Below are positions 52,235-61,730 of a stretch of DNA of 64,000 nt, piece after piece (position 1 is the stretch's first letter; each line of letters opens with the position of its first letter). The notes under the pieces are model-generated. The model searched no databases, was not told the DNA's origin, and saw only the letters and a program-made list of their open reading frames with translations. Source of the stretch: Geodermatophilus arenarius (GTDB lineage: Bacteria > Actinomycetota > Actinomycetes > Mycobacteriales > Geodermatophilaceae); the NCBI RefSeq assembly GCF_042654585.1, contig NZ_JBHSGR010000009.1, forward strand, positions 62,001-126,000, read 5' to 3'. Position numbers and translations under genes: made by a program.

Positions 52235-53713
52235 TCAGCCGCCCTGACGTCGCAGCACCTGCCCCACGGTCTTCAGGACGATCTTCATGTCGAGCCACGG
52301 CGACCAGTTCTCGATGTAGTAGTTGTCGAACCGGGCCCGGTCCTCGATGGAGGTGTCCCCCCGCAGACCGTGCGCCTGCGCCCACCCGGTGAGTCCCGCC
52401 GGCACCCGGTGACGGGCGGTGTACCGCGGGATGTGCGCGGAGAACTGGTTGACGAAGTGCGGCCGCTCGGGGCGCGGGCCGACCAGGCTCATGTCCCCGC
52501 GGACGATGTTCCACAGCTGCGGCAGCTCGTCCAGCGACGTCGCGCGGAGGAACCTGCCGACGGGCCCCAGCCGGTCGTCGTGCTTGATGTTCCAGTTCGT
52601 CTGCGACTCGGTCTCGTCCACCGGCTTGAGCGAGCGGAACTTCAGGACCTGGAACGGACGGCCGTCCAGCCCGACCCGCTCCTGCCGGAAGATGATCCCG
52701 GGCCCACCCTCGACCCGGACGGCGACCGCGCAGGCGGCCAGCACCGGGGTGAGCAGCAGCAGCGTCAGCAGGGACACGGCGACGTCCACCAGCCGCTTCA
52801 CCCGCCACCAGGGGCTGCGGTAGACCGCCCGCCGCCGCCGGACCAACGGGATGCCCCAGATCTCGTCGGTGTAGCGGTTGATGTCGTGCAACTCGAACAA
52901 CCGGGGGACGACGAAGACGTCGACGTCGAGCCGGTCGCAGGTGCGCAGGATGTCGACGAGCTCGTCCTCGTCCACCCCGCCGTAGGCGACGATCACGTCT
53001 CGGACGGCCTCCTCGCGGATGACCCGGCCGAGCTGGTCGTAACCGCCGAGCAGTGGCGCGGGGAGCAGTGCCCGCGCGTCCTCGGGCACGTCCGTGTCGA
53101 GGAAGCCGATCGGGTCGAGGCCGTAGTTGCGCCGCTCGAGCAGCGTCACCGCCACCCGGAGGCCGACCGGACCGGCCCCGACGACGACGGTGCGGTGCCG
53201 GACGAACCCGCGGCACCGGGCGGTGTGCACGACGCGATAGGCGACCAGGCGCACGACGAGGACCGCTACGAGCAGCGCGGCCACGTGCACCACCTGGCGG
53301 CCCGCGGTGTCGACGTTCGGGAGGACCTCCGCCATGGCGACCTTGAACGCCCACGCCACGGCGACCGCGGCCAGGACGTACGGCAGGTCGTCGAGCAGCG
53401 ACAGGGTGAGCCGGGAACGGTAGAGGCCTGCGCGCCAGAAGACGAGCAGGAGGAAGACCAATGCGAGCCCCTGCGCCACCAGGGAGCCCGGCTGCGTGAG
53501 CACGGTGGCCACCGCGAAGGCGACGACGTCGGCGAGGACGAGGTAGGGCGCGACTCCCATCCGCAGCCACCAGGTCCCCCGGCCGGCGGTCACGGTCGTC
53601 CGGGCACGGGCGGCCTTCGTGGCTCCCCCCGCCCGGACGGCCCCCGTGCGGCCGCGTCCCGGCAGTCGCGTCCTCGTCCCGGACGCAGCGTCGCCCCCCG
53701 TGGCGTCGACCAT
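52235..53713 (-). CDS. Polyprenyl-phosphate sugar-phosphate transferase (WcaJ-like), copy 2
   Basis: 492 residues from ATG 53713 with GGGAGGG upstream. Long basic N-terminus, four membrane spans (about 55-170), a Rossmann domain with VVVGAGPVGLRVA (about 177-189) and the sugar transferase domain: VKRLVDVAVSLL, FRQERVGLDGRPFQVLKFRSL, SLDELPQLWNIVRGDMSLVG, GPRPERP, RVPAGLTGWAQAHGLRGDT and YYIENWSPWLDMKIVLKT. The Rossmann domain and TGWAQAHG sequence place it in the WcaJ/CpsE-like group that transfers glucose-1-phosphate. It differs in class from the other two transferases. Confidence 0.9.
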   Translation of the reverse strand: MVDATGGDAASGTRTRLPGRGRTGAVRAGGATKAARARTTVTAGRGTWWLRMGVAPYLVLADVVAFAVATVLTQPGSLVAQGLALVFLLLVFWRAGLYRSRLTLSLLDDLPYVLAAVAVAWAFKVAMAEVLPNVDTAGRQVVHVAALLVAVLVVRLVAYRVVHTARCRGFVRHRTVVVGAGPVGLRVAVTLLERRNYGLDPIGFLDTDVPEDARALLPAPLLGGYDQLGRVIREEAVRDVIVAYGGVDEDELVDILRTCDRLDVDVFVVPRLFELHDINRYTDEIWGIPLVRRRRAVYRSPWWRVKRLVDVAVSLLTLLLLTPVLAACAVAVRVEGGPGIIFRQERVGLDGRPFQVLKFRSLKPVDETESQTNWNIKHDDRLGPVGRFLRATSLDELPQLWNIVRGDMSLVGPRPERPHFVNQFSAHIPRYTARHRVPAGLTGWAQAHGLRGDTSIEDRARFDNYYIENWSPWLDMKIVLKTVGQVLRRQGG

Positions 53714-53878
53714 GACCCTCCCCGTTGCCGCGCCGACTGCCCGGCGCGGTCAGCGGATCGTGGCATCTCCCACGACCATTCGCCATTCCGGGCTCATTCC
53801 GGCGATTGACCCCGAAAGGTGATCTCCGAATACATCACCCGCCGGACCGGAATGGTCACGCAGCGCTGTCGGCGACGC

Positions 53879-55384
53879 TCAGTACGCGCCGGAACCACGG
53901 AGGACGGCACCCACCGTCTTCCAGAGGATCATGAAGTCGAACGCCAGCGACCAGTTCTCCACGTACCGGACGTCGAGCCGGACGGCGTCGTCCCAGGAGA
54001 GATCGGAGCGACCGCTGACCTGCCACAGCCCGGTGATGCCGGGCTTCACGAGCAGCCGGCGGCGCATGTCGAAGCCGTACTGCTCGACCTCGCGGGTCAC
54101 GTGCGGGCGCGGGCCGACCAGGCTCATGCTGCCGCCGAGGACGTTGAGCAGCTGAGGCAGCTCGTCGAGCGAGTAGCGGCGCATGACCGCGCCGACCCGG
54201 GTCACGCGCGGGTCGCGGCGCATCTTGAACTGGACCGCGTTGCCCTCGTTCTGCTCGTGCAGGTCCAGCTCGACCTTGTCCGCGTCGACGACCATGCTGC
54301 GGAACTTGAGGACCTGGAACGGCTGGCCGTCCCGGCCGATCCGCTCGTGCCGGAAGAAGACCGGGCCCCGACTGGTGGCCTTGACCAGGACCCCCAGGGT
54401 CAGCAGGAGCGGCAGCAGCAGGAGGACGCCGATGCCGGCCGCCGTGCGGTCGACGACGTCCTTGGCGATGCGGCGGACGCCGGTGAACTCCGGGCGCTCG
54501 ACGTGCATGAGCGGGAGGCCGGCGACCGGGCGCACGTGCACGCGCGGGCCGGCGACCTCGGTGACCGCGGGGGCCAGCAGGAGCTCTGCCTCGGTGCCCT
54601 CGAGGTCCCAGCCGAGCTTGCGCAGGTGCGCGCCGTCGAGCTCGGGCGAGGGCAGCACGGCCACGGTGTCCACCTCGTAGCGGCGGACGACGTCGACGAC
54701 CTCGTCGAGGCTGCCGAGCACCGGCAGGCCGTCGAAGACGTCGCGGTCGCCGGCCGACAGCGGCAGGCAGCAGCCGATGACGCGGTAGCCGTGCCGGGCC
54801 TCGCGCTCCATCTGGGCGTTCAGTGCCGCGACGCCGTTCCGGTGGCCGACGAGGACCGTCGTCTGCACGTGCCGGCCCTGGGCACGCTGGGCGTGCAGCC
54901 GGAGGCGGAGGGACACCCGGCTGGCGAGAGTCAGCAGGGTCGCCAGCGGCAGGGCGACGACGACGAAGCTGCGCGCGACCTCGAGCTTGAACGCCCAGGA
55001 GACGGTGCCGACCGTGGCCAGCAGGAGCGCGGCGGCGGAGAAGACCCGTCGGAACTCCTCGGGGCCGACCCAGAGGAACCGCTGCTCGTAGGTGCGGGCC
55101 ACGAGCATGGCGCCGAGCCACACCAGCGGCAGGGCGACGACGAGCGAGGTGCTGGCAACCGGCCCCATGAGCGGGCCGTCCTCGGGCACCAGCGACCCGA
55201 CGACGCCGGCCAGTAGGGCGGCGACGGCGTCGAGGAGAACGAGGCGGCGGACGTAGGACTGGCGCCACGCGCGCCGCGCGGCGGTCCCTTCGCCACGCAG
55301 TCGGGGAGCGAGCCACAACCACCGGCGACCGACCGGCTGCAGATCGTGACGAAGCGGTCCGTCACCGACATCGAGCAGAGTCAA
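53879..55384 (-). CDS. Polyprenyl-phosphate sugar-phosphate transferase, copy 3
   Basis: 501 residues from TTG 55384 (weak ribosome site; start uncertain). Same architecture as the gene at 22.2 kb: membrane domain, middle domain with TVLVGHRNGVAALN, and C-terminal KFRSMVVDADKV, SLDELPQLLNVLGGSMSLVG, GPRPHVTREVEQYG, KPGITGLWQVSGR and YVENWSLAFDFMILW, ending RGSGAY. It is the closest intact relative of the C-terminal remnant at 25.94-26.03 kb. Initiates a lipid-linked repeat unit. Confidence 0.9.
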   Translation of the reverse strand: MTLLDVGDGPLRHDLQPVGRRWLWLAPRLRGEGTAARRAWRQSYVRRLVLLDAVAALLAGVVGSLVPEDGPLMGPVASTSLVVALPLVWLGAMLVARTYEQRFLWVGPEEFRRVFSAAALLLATVGTVSWAFKLEVARSFVVVALPLATLLTLASRVSLRLRLHAQRAQGRHVQTTVLVGHRNGVAALNAQMEREARHGYRVIGCCLPLSAGDRDVFDGLPVLGSLDEVVDVVRRYEVDTVAVLPSPELDGAHLRKLGWDLEGTEAELLLAPAVTEVAGPRVHVRPVAGLPLMHVERPEFTGVRRIAKDVVDRTAAGIGVLLLLPLLLTLGVLVKATSRGPVFFRHERIGRDGQPFQVLKFRSMVVDADKVELDLHEQNEGNAVQFKMRRDPRVTRVGAVMRRYSLDELPQLLNVLGGSMSLVGPRPHVTREVEQYGFDMRRRLLVKPGITGLWQVSGRSDLSWDDAVRLDVRYVENWSLAFDFMILWKTVGAVLRGSGAY

Positions 55385-55698
55385 GGCACCAACCCCCGTG
55401 TCACACCGGCGCAGCAGCGCTCGGCGCGCTGGATCCCCCCGTGGATGCCAGGAACGTCATCGTTCGACCGGCAGGGAAACCGTAACTGCGCCGTTCCCCT
55501 CATGGAAGCCCTCCGACGTCAATTGTGTGACACGCAACTGGTTGAACGCATGATCATCGTCACTGGCAGCAACCTGCCCGCGCCCACCGTGATGCCCCTG
55601 CCTCTGACGACCTGCTGGCACTACACCGATCACCGACTGGCACTGACGCGGGTCCCCGTTCAGGTGTGTGAGGCTGGGGCCGTGAGTGAGCGCGGCCG
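55385..55698. promoter_or_regulatory. Divergent promoter region with repeated GTGTGACAC motif
   Basis: 314 bases between a sugar transferase and a GT4 gene on opposite strands. GTGTCACAC (55398-55406) and its complement GTGTGACAC (55525-55533) occur near the transferase end, and eight bases of the same motif stand before the GT2 gene at 5.37 kb. Possible regulator sites; no core promoter identified. Confidence 0.4.
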
Positions 55699-56802
55699 AT
55701 GACCGGCCCCACCCGGTGGCTGCTGATGGCCGGTCACGTCCCGCCGACCCTGCGCGGCGGCGGCATCGTCCGCTACACGGTCGAGCTGGCGCGCGCCCTC
55801 GCCCGCCGCGACGACGTCGAGCTGCACCTGCTCGGCTCCCCTGCCGCGGCGGGGCCGCTGGCCGAGCTCGCAGGCGGGCGCGACCGCGTCCTCACTCACC
55901 CGGCGGTGCCCGACCCCCTGCTGCCGGTGTGGGAGCGCTACGCGCTGGGCCGGCGGCTGGGGTCCCGCTTCGACGTCGTCCAGGGCGCCAAGCACCTGCT
56001 CCCCCGCGGCGTGCGGGCGCGGACGGCGCTCACCGTCCACGACCTGCTGCTGTTCGACCGTCCCGACGACTTCCCGCTGCCCAAGCGGACGCTGCTCGGC
56101 CGCCCCTACGCGGCGTCGTTGCGACAGGCCGACACGCTGGTCTGCGTCAGCGCGGCCACCCGGGACCGGCTGCTGCGGTGGGATCCCCGGCTCGCGCCTC
56201 GCGCGGCGGTCGCTCCGCTGACGACCAGCCCCCAACTGTTGGCCAGCACTCCGGTCCCCGTCGAGGCGCTGGCGGGGCGGCGCTTCGCGCTCGTCGTCGG
56301 TGACGCTTCGAAGCGCAAGAACGTCGCCGTCGTCGTCTCCGCGTGGGCGGAGGTCGTCCGCAAGCGCCCCGGCGCCGTGCTCGCGCTGGTCGGCCCGCCG
56401 GCTTGGGGCACGGAGGCCTACGGGCCCGACCACGCGCGGTTGCTCGCCGAGGGTTCGATCGTCCAGCTCACCGGCGTGGACGACGGCACCTTGCGCTGGT
56501 GCTACGAGCACTGTGCGGTGGTCCTGGCCCCGAGCCTGGCCGAGGGTTTCGGCCTGCCCGCCGTCGAGGCGCTGGACCTGGGTGCGCCGCTGGTGACCTC
56601 GCTCGACCCCGCCTTGGTCGAGGTGAGCGGGGACGACGCCGAGCACCTGCCCGCCGAGGACGTGCACGGGTGGGCCGGGGCGGCGCTGCGCCACCTGGAC
56701 CGCCCGCGGCCGCAGGCGCCGGCGCGCCCGCGGCGCACCTGGGACGACGTGGCGGAGGAGACCGTGGCCGCGGTGCTGGGCGGCCGGGTCAGCGGGAGCT
56801 GA
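55699..56802 (+). CDS. GT4 family glycosyltransferase
   Basis: 367 residues from ATG 55699. Acceptor domain: LMAGHVPPTLRGGGIVRYT and ALTVHDLLLFDRPDDFP. Donor domain: FALVVGDASKRKNVAVVVSAW (about 194-214), LALVGPPAWG, LTGVDDGTLRWCYEHC and APSLAEGFGLPAVEALDLGAPL. Retaining GT4 enzyme of lipid-linked glycan assembly; donor not predictable. Its end overlaps the convergent GT4 by 14 bp. Confidence 0.87.
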   Translation: MTGPTRWLLMAGHVPPTLRGGGIVRYTVELARALARRDDVELHLLGSPAAAGPLAELAGGRDRVLTHPAVPDPLLPVWERYALGRRLGSRFDVVQGAKHLLPRGVRARTALTVHDLLLFDRPDDFPLPKRTLLGRPYAASLRQADTLVCVSAATRDRLLRWDPRLAPRAAVAPLTTSPQLLASTPVPVEALAGRRFALVVGDASKRKNVAVVVSAWAEVVRKRPGAVLALVGPPAWGTEAYGPDHARLLAEGSIVQLTGVDDGTLRWCYEHCAVVLAPSLAEGFGLPAVEALDLGAPLVTSLDPALVEVSGDDAEHLPAEDVHGWAGAALRHLDRPRPQAPARPRRTWDDVAEETVAAVLGGRVSGS

Positions 56803-57919
56803 GGACCTTCTCCACGACGTCGGCCATGGCCCGGCGGAAGTGGGCCCGGGAGAACGACTCGGCGTGCCGGCGGATGCCGGCGGGGTCGTAGGCGGCCCCG
56901 TCGAAGGACGCCAGGGCGCGCGCCCAGACGTCGACCTCGTCCTCGGCGGGGGCGACCGGCACCAGTTCGCCGGTGCGTCCCGGGACGACGGAGTCCCGTG
57001 CTCCCCCGGCGTCGATGGCCAGCACAGGCGCGCCGCACGCCTGCGCCTCGACGGGGACGATCCCGAAGTCCTCGACGCCGGGCATCAGCAGGGCGCGGCA
57101 GCGGCGGAACAGGTCGCGCAGCCCGTCGTCGTCGACCCGGCCGACGAAGGTGGTGTCCGGGCCGGCCAGTGCCTCGACCTCTGCCCGCGCACGGCCGTCG
57201 CCGGCGACGACCAGCCGGACACCGGCCTCACGAGCCGCACGGACAGCGAGGTCGGGCCGCTTGTACGGGACCAGCCGCCCGGCGAGGAGGAAGAAGTCCT
57301 CGCGCGGGACGTCCGGGTCGGGGCGGTAGTACTCGGTGTCCACTGGCGGGTGCACGACGACCGAGTCGCGGCCCCACCAGTCGCGGATCCGGTCGGAGAC
57401 CGCACGCGAGTTGGCGACCAGCGTGTGCACGCGGGCGGCCGCGCGCAGGTCGACCGGGCGGTAGGCGGCGGAGAAGGCGGCCAGGCCTGCGGCGCCCACC
57501 CGGCCACCGGCCTCGTTGGCCCGCATGGCCGGGTCCCACACCCACCGGGCGGGGCTGTGCACGTAGGCGACCACCGGCGCCGTCGTGGCCCGGACGACCT
57601 GGGTGGCGAAGGCGTGGTGGGAGGCGATGACGACGTCGGACGGCGGGACCGGGAGCCGGCCCATCGCGACGGGGAGCGCAGGCAGCAGGTGGGCGTAGGT
57701 GGTGCCGCGGAGCAGCCGGCTGAGGCGGGTGCTGCGGACCCGCGGCGCGATGTCCGCCGACAGGACCCCGGGACGGGCGATCGGGGCGAGGATCGGCGCG
57801 GCCGGCCACTCGTGGGCCAGCTGCTCGACGACCATCTCCGAGCCGGCGTACTCGGTGAACCGCTCGTGCACGAGGGTCACGCGCGGGCGGCTGTCTCCTG
57901 GGGTGTCCGGCACCCGCAC
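56789..57919 (-). CDS. GT4 family glycosyltransferase
   Basis: 376 residues from GTG 57919. Acceptor domain begins TLVHERFTEYAGSEMVVEQL with VVIASHHAF and VVAYVHSPARWVWDP; donor domain has FFLLAGRLVPYKRPDLAVRA (about 213-232), VAGDGRARAEVE, FVGRVDDDGL and PGVEDFGIVPVEAQACGAPV. The 'HSPxRWxWD' and 'GVEDFGI' blocks are typical of O-antigen and exopolysaccharide mannosyl/rhamnosyltransferases. Divergent from the GT2 at 58.0 kb. Confidence 0.89.
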   Translation of the reverse strand: MRVPDTPGDSRPRVTLVHERFTEYAGSEMVVEQLAHEWPAAPILAPIARPGVLSADIAPRVRSTRLSRLLRGTTYAHLLPALPVAMGRLPVPPSDVVIASHHAFATQVVRATTAPVVAYVHSPARWVWDPAMRANEAGGRVGAAGLAAFSAAYRPVDLRAAARVHTLVANSRAVSDRIRDWWGRDSVVVHPPVDTEYYRPDPDVPREDFFLLAGRLVPYKRPDLAVRAAREAGVRLVVAGDGRARAEVEALAGPDTTFVGRVDDDGLRDLFRRCRALLMPGVEDFGIVPVEAQACGAPVLAIDAGGARDSVVPGRTGELVPVAPAEDEVDVWARALASFDGAAYDPAGIRRHAESFSRAHFRRAMADVVEKVLSSR

Positions 57920-58015
57920 ATGATGACGGTCGACGGCGGGGGTCGCTCACCTGCGGTTACCCTTCCGGGGCCCCAGTCAGGGGTTCCCTCGCCTGACCAA
58001 CACGACGGAGGACGA

Positions 58016-58909
58016 GTGCCCGGGCCGACAAGCTCTGATCGCCGGGTCGCCGTGGTGCTGGCATCCGCCGGGCGCCCGAAGCTCCTGGGCGAGGTCGTCG
58101 CCGACCTGCAGCGCCAGACCGTGGAGGACTTCACCCTGGTCCTGTCCGTGCCCGACCAGGCCAGCCTCCCGCCGCAGCCGCTGCCCGCCGGCACCCTCGT
58201 CGTGCACGACCGGGGGCTCGCTGCCCAGCGCAACGCCGGCCTGGCGGCCGTCCCCGACGCCACGCACGTCTTCTGCTTCGACGACGACGCCGTGGTGCGC
58301 GAGGACTTCCTCGAGCAGGGCGTCGCCTTCTTCGACGCCCACCCCGAGGTCGTCGCCTTAACCGGGCGGGTGCTGCTGGACGGCGCCACGGGGGACGCCA
58401 TCACCCGTGAGGCCGCCGACGCGGCGCTGGAGGCGTCCCGGGACGAGCCGCTGACCGGCGAGTGGGAGCGGAGGCGGGAGCTCTACGGCTGCAACTTCGG
58501 CTTCCGGCCCGACGCCGTCGCCGGCGAGCAGTTCGACGCCCGGCTGCCGCTCTACTCCTGGCTCGAGGACCACGACTTCGCCCGGCGCTGCATGCGCCAC
58601 GGCACCGTGGCCCGCGTGCACGACTGCGTGATCGTGCACCGCGGCGTGAAGTCCGGCGGCCGGACGGCGCACGGGCGGCTCGGCTACTCCCAGGTGATGA
58701 ACCCCGCGTACCTGCACCACAAGGGCAGCTTCCCGCTGTGGCTGACCGTCTACGAGACGCTTCCACGGGTCGGCAAGAACGCCGTCCGCGCCGTCCGCGG
58801 TCCCGAGGCGGAGTGGCGGCGGGAACGACTACGCGGCAACCTGCTCGCCCTCCGCGACGTCGCCCGCCGCCGGTTCACACCTGAACGGATCCTCGACTTG
58901 GACGCTTGA
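58016..58909 (+). CDS. GT2 family glycosyltransferase
   Basis: 297 residues from GTG 58016, with GGAGG four bases upstream, which excludes the longer readings back over the GT4 gene. VAVVLASAGRPKLLGEVV opens the GT-A fold; FCFDDDAVVREDF contains the metal site (about 85-87), and GCNFGFRPDAV with LEDHDFARRC the acceptor side. C-terminal segment is basic. Rhamnosyl- or galactosyltransferase-like by style, not provable. Confidence 0.87.
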   Translation: MPGPTSSDRRVAVVLASAGRPKLLGEVVADLQRQTVEDFTLVLSVPDQASLPPQPLPAGTLVVHDRGLAAQRNAGLAAVPDATHVFCFDDDAVVREDFLEQGVAFFDAHPEVVALTGRVLLDGATGDAITREAADAALEASRDEPLTGEWERRRELYGCNFGFRPDAVAGEQFDARLPLYSWLEDHDFARRCMRHGTVARVHDCVIVHRGVKSGGRTAHGRLGYSQVMNPAYLHHKGSFPLWLTVYETLPRVGKNAVRAVRGPEAEWRRERLRGNLLALRDVARRRFTPERILDLDA

Positions 58910-58936
58910 CCCGAGGCAAGGACCGACGCACGTCCC

Positions 58937-59971
58937 TCAGGACCGCCTTCGAAGGAGCTTGGCTGCCAGGATGACGGCGTCCTCGGCCAGACGGTCCCTG
59001 CCCAGTCCCCCGTGCTCAAGCGGTCGATAGGCCCTGCTCCTGATCGCTGCAGTGAGGACGCCGAGGCGCTGGAGCCGATCGAGGTCGTCGTCGTAGAGCT
59101 TCGCCGAGTCCGTGAGATAGGCCGCCAGCTCTCGCCACCTGTCAGCCGCCGCTTGGGCCAGTTTATCATCGGAGCGTGTCTCGAGCAGGTCGGCTCGATA
59201 TGTCGCGACTGCCGCGAGGCCGAGGCTCTGGGACCGACCGGTGGCCAGTTTAGTCGCGATGCGCTGCTTCAAGGAGCGACCCACCTCGCCGCCGTACAAC
59301 TGACCGCTGTGCTGCCGGTACTCTGCCAGGACCTCCTTGAGGATGACGGTCCTACCGAAGGTCGTCGCCAAGAAGTAGATCCACCGGTCGTGTGACAAGG
59401 GCTTGGTCAGCGAGTGGACGTCCATCCCTCGCTCACTGGTGGGTAGCCTCTCGAGCAGGGAAGCGCGGAACATCATCGTGAACCCGTAGAAGTTCCCCCA
59501 CGGGCTGCCGCCGAGAGGCTCGATTACGTCGAGACCGGGTTCTGAGCGACGCTCCGGGGGGACGATCTGGCCGTCACCGTCGATGAATCGGACACGGTGC
59601 GTCGACAGGACGGCGGACTCACGGTCCAGCGCTTCCAAGCCAGCCTGCAGCTTCCTGGGCAACCAGCGATCGTCCTGGTCGCTGAAGGCGATGATCTCGC
59701 TAACGGCACGCTCAGCTGCGCGCATGAAGTTGTCCGCGAACCCCAATGTCTCGACGTTCTGATGTACACGGATGGGGACTGATGTCGTGGCGGCCACCTT
59801 CTGCACGACGTCGAGCGTCGAGTCGGTGGATCCGTCGTCGCTGACCAGGATCTCGGCCGGCTGGAGAGACTGCTCGAGGATGGTCCTCAGCTGCTCTTCG
59901 ACATACCGCTCGCCGTTGTACGTGCCCATGACCACTGAGATGCTCGTCAATGCCCCACCCAAGGTCGTCAT
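58937..59971 (-). CDS. GT2 family glycosyltransferase
   Basis: 344 residues from ATG 59971. ISVVMGTYNGERYVEEQLRT, ILVSDDGSTDSTLDVV and FSDQDDRWLPRKL (metal motif) are the classical GT2 blocks, followed by THRVRFIDGDG and SHDRWIYFLATTFG. The C-terminal 100 residues are helical and basic. Leftward; downstream of the flippase gene with 103 bp between, so probably one transcript. Confidence 0.88.
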   Translation of the reverse strand: MTTLGGALTSISVVMGTYNGERYVEEQLRTILEQSLQPAEILVSDDGSTDSTLDVVQKVAATTSVPIRVHQNVETLGFADNFMRAAERAVSEIIAFSDQDDRWLPRKLQAGLEALDRESAVLSTHRVRFIDGDGQIVPPERRSEPGLDVIEPLGGSPWGNFYGFTMMFRASLLERLPTSERGMDVHSLTKPLSHDRWIYFLATTFGRTVILKEVLAEYRQHSGQLYGGEVGRSLKQRIATKLATGRSQSLGLAAVATYRADLLETRSDDKLAQAAADRWRELAAYLTDSAKLYDDDLDRLQRLGVLTAAIRSRAYRPLEHGGLGRDRLAEDAVILAAKLLRRRS

Positions 59972-60073
59972 TCGTCGTTCACTGCTCGAGTCGGCCGATC
60001 CTCACATCGGCCGTCCGTTAGCGTCAGCCGACACTGCAGGCTGCATGACCCGGAGAGGTGGGTCCTGTAGCCG

Positions 60074-61480
60074 TCACCCCCGGGGGTCTTCCGCGCAGAC
60101 AGGCACCTCGTCGGACGAGTGCACGGACGTGGGGGCGCTGTGCTCCCGACGTAGGCGACCGGGCACGAGCCGACGCAAGAGCCGCAGGAACTCGGCGCAC
60201 ACGCGCTGCAGATCGCCACGTCTCACGGCGATGAAGTCACCGATGGGGACACCCATGACCCGTGATGCTGCGATGACCATGAACGTCGTCAGAACGACGT
60301 TGTTGAGGAGGCTCGTCCAGCAGGCGCCGTACACGCCGAACAGCGGGACCAAGACCAGGAACGCGACGGTGTTGACAACCAGGGTGATCCCGAGTCCCAG
60401 ACTCCGCAGCCCCGGCCGGCCCCAAGCAGCGACCCCTGAGGCCGCAAGCAGACCGGGGATGCACAGGACCGCCGAAAGAAGCAACATCAGCGTCGGGACC
60501 GTCGCTGCCGTAAACGCCTCACCGAACAGAGGGCCTATCCAGAGCGGAAGGGTGACCCCCAAAGCCGCACAGCCTCCGAAGCCGACCAACAGGGTGGCCC
60601 GGGTCGTGGCGGTGAGCTGTGCGGCATCCGTCGTCTTGCTGTTCACGCCGAACAGCGCGTTCTGAATGGCGAGCGCGACGATCAGTGGCACGTCGGAGAT
60701 GGTGCTCGCAACGGTGTAGAGCCCGAGATCCTCGACGCTCGACAACGGCACCATGAAGATCTGGCCGACGCGCGCCAGCAGCATGCTCGCGATGGAGCCC
60801 ACCCAGACCTTACTCCCGAAGGACGTCAGGTCCTTGACGAGTTCGGTGCTCGAGGCTCGTTGCCCGGCATCGGCAGGGACGGGGAGGAGCAGTCGCCAGT
60901 ACGCGACTCCCGCAACCACTGGGGTGAGCGCTCCGACGAGCAGAGCGGTCAGGACGGTCAATTCACCGAACGACCACAACGCTACGAGTCCTCCGACGCG
61001 GGCCAGCGTCGTCAGCAGACGCTCAGCCGCGACCGCTCCCCACATCTGACGGCCCGTGGCCGCTCCGCGGAACACCCCGACAACCAGCGCCGGGATGGTC
61101 AGCGCCGCTGCCAGGAGGATCAATCGTCCGAGTTCACGGGTGCCTGCTGAGAGGAACGGGAGGGCGGCCCACGTCACGAGGACGCACACAATGCCCAAGG
61201 CGCTGGTGATCAGGCTGCCCCATGAGAGCGCAGCCCGAGTTCGTCCTGGGCGCTTGGCGAGGTGGTAGGTGAGGGCATCCGGCAGCCCTAGGGTGGCGAC
61301 GGCCAGCATCAGCGCCGCCGGAGCCTGTGCCGCTGCCAGTTCACCTCGGCCGGCCGTGTCGAGAGCGCGTGCCAGGATCGGTGCGGTCAAGACCCCAGCG
61401 GCAGGCACCAAGAAGCTGGTGGCGGTCATCAGTACGAGCGCGCGGCGGAAGGTCTGCGGTTCCCCCGTGGTGGTCGCCAA
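60074..61480 (-). CDS. Polysaccharide flippase (MOP superfamily, Wzx-like), copy 2
   Basis: 468 residues from TTG 61480, with GGAG seven bases upstream. Twelve or so hydrophobic helices; opening ATSFLVPAAGVLTAPILARALDTAGRGELAAAQA is a typical MOP start. C-terminal 50 residues are charged. It translocates a polyprenyl-linked repeat unit. Sequence is only broadly like the flippase at 41 kb, consistent with a separate glycan. Confidence 0.88.
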   Translation of the reverse strand: MATTTGEPQTFRRALVLMTATSFLVPAAGVLTAPILARALDTAGRGELAAAQAPAALMLAVATLGLPDALTYHLAKRPGRTRAALSWGSLITSALGIVCVLVTWAALPFLSAGTRELGRLILLAAALTIPALVVGVFRGAATGRQMWGAVAAERLLTTLARVGGLVALWSFGELTVLTALLVGALTPVVAGVAYWRLLLPVPADAGQRASSTELVKDLTSFGSKVWVGSIASMLLARVGQIFMVPLSSVEDLGLYTVASTISDVPLIVALAIQNALFGVNSKTTDAAQLTATTRATLLVGFGGCAALGVTLPLWIGPLFGEAFTAATVPTLMLLLSAVLCIPGLLAASGVAAWGRPGLRSLGLGITLVVNTVAFLVLVPLFGVYGACWTSLLNNVVLTTFMVIAASRVMGVPIGDFIAVRRGDLQRVCAEFLRLLRRLVPGRLRREHSAPTSVHSSDEVPVCAEDPRG

Positions 61481-61730
61481 GCAGGTTCTCCACTCAGATC
61501 GCCTCGACCACAGTGCTGTTGGTGGCCGCCCCCGTCATCGGTCCTAGTCAGGATGACAGAGCGTCTGGGTCGTGGTCCGGTCGCACCGGTCGCGCCGCCG
61601 ATCATCCCTCGGATGGGGTCCCTGGCACTCAGCCGGCCAGGTCCCTCCGGTGCTGGTAGGTAGGGTGACGAGCCGTGCGCGCGCCGGTCAGCGCGAGATG
61701 GGTACGAGTCGTTCCAGTGAGGACGGTGGC

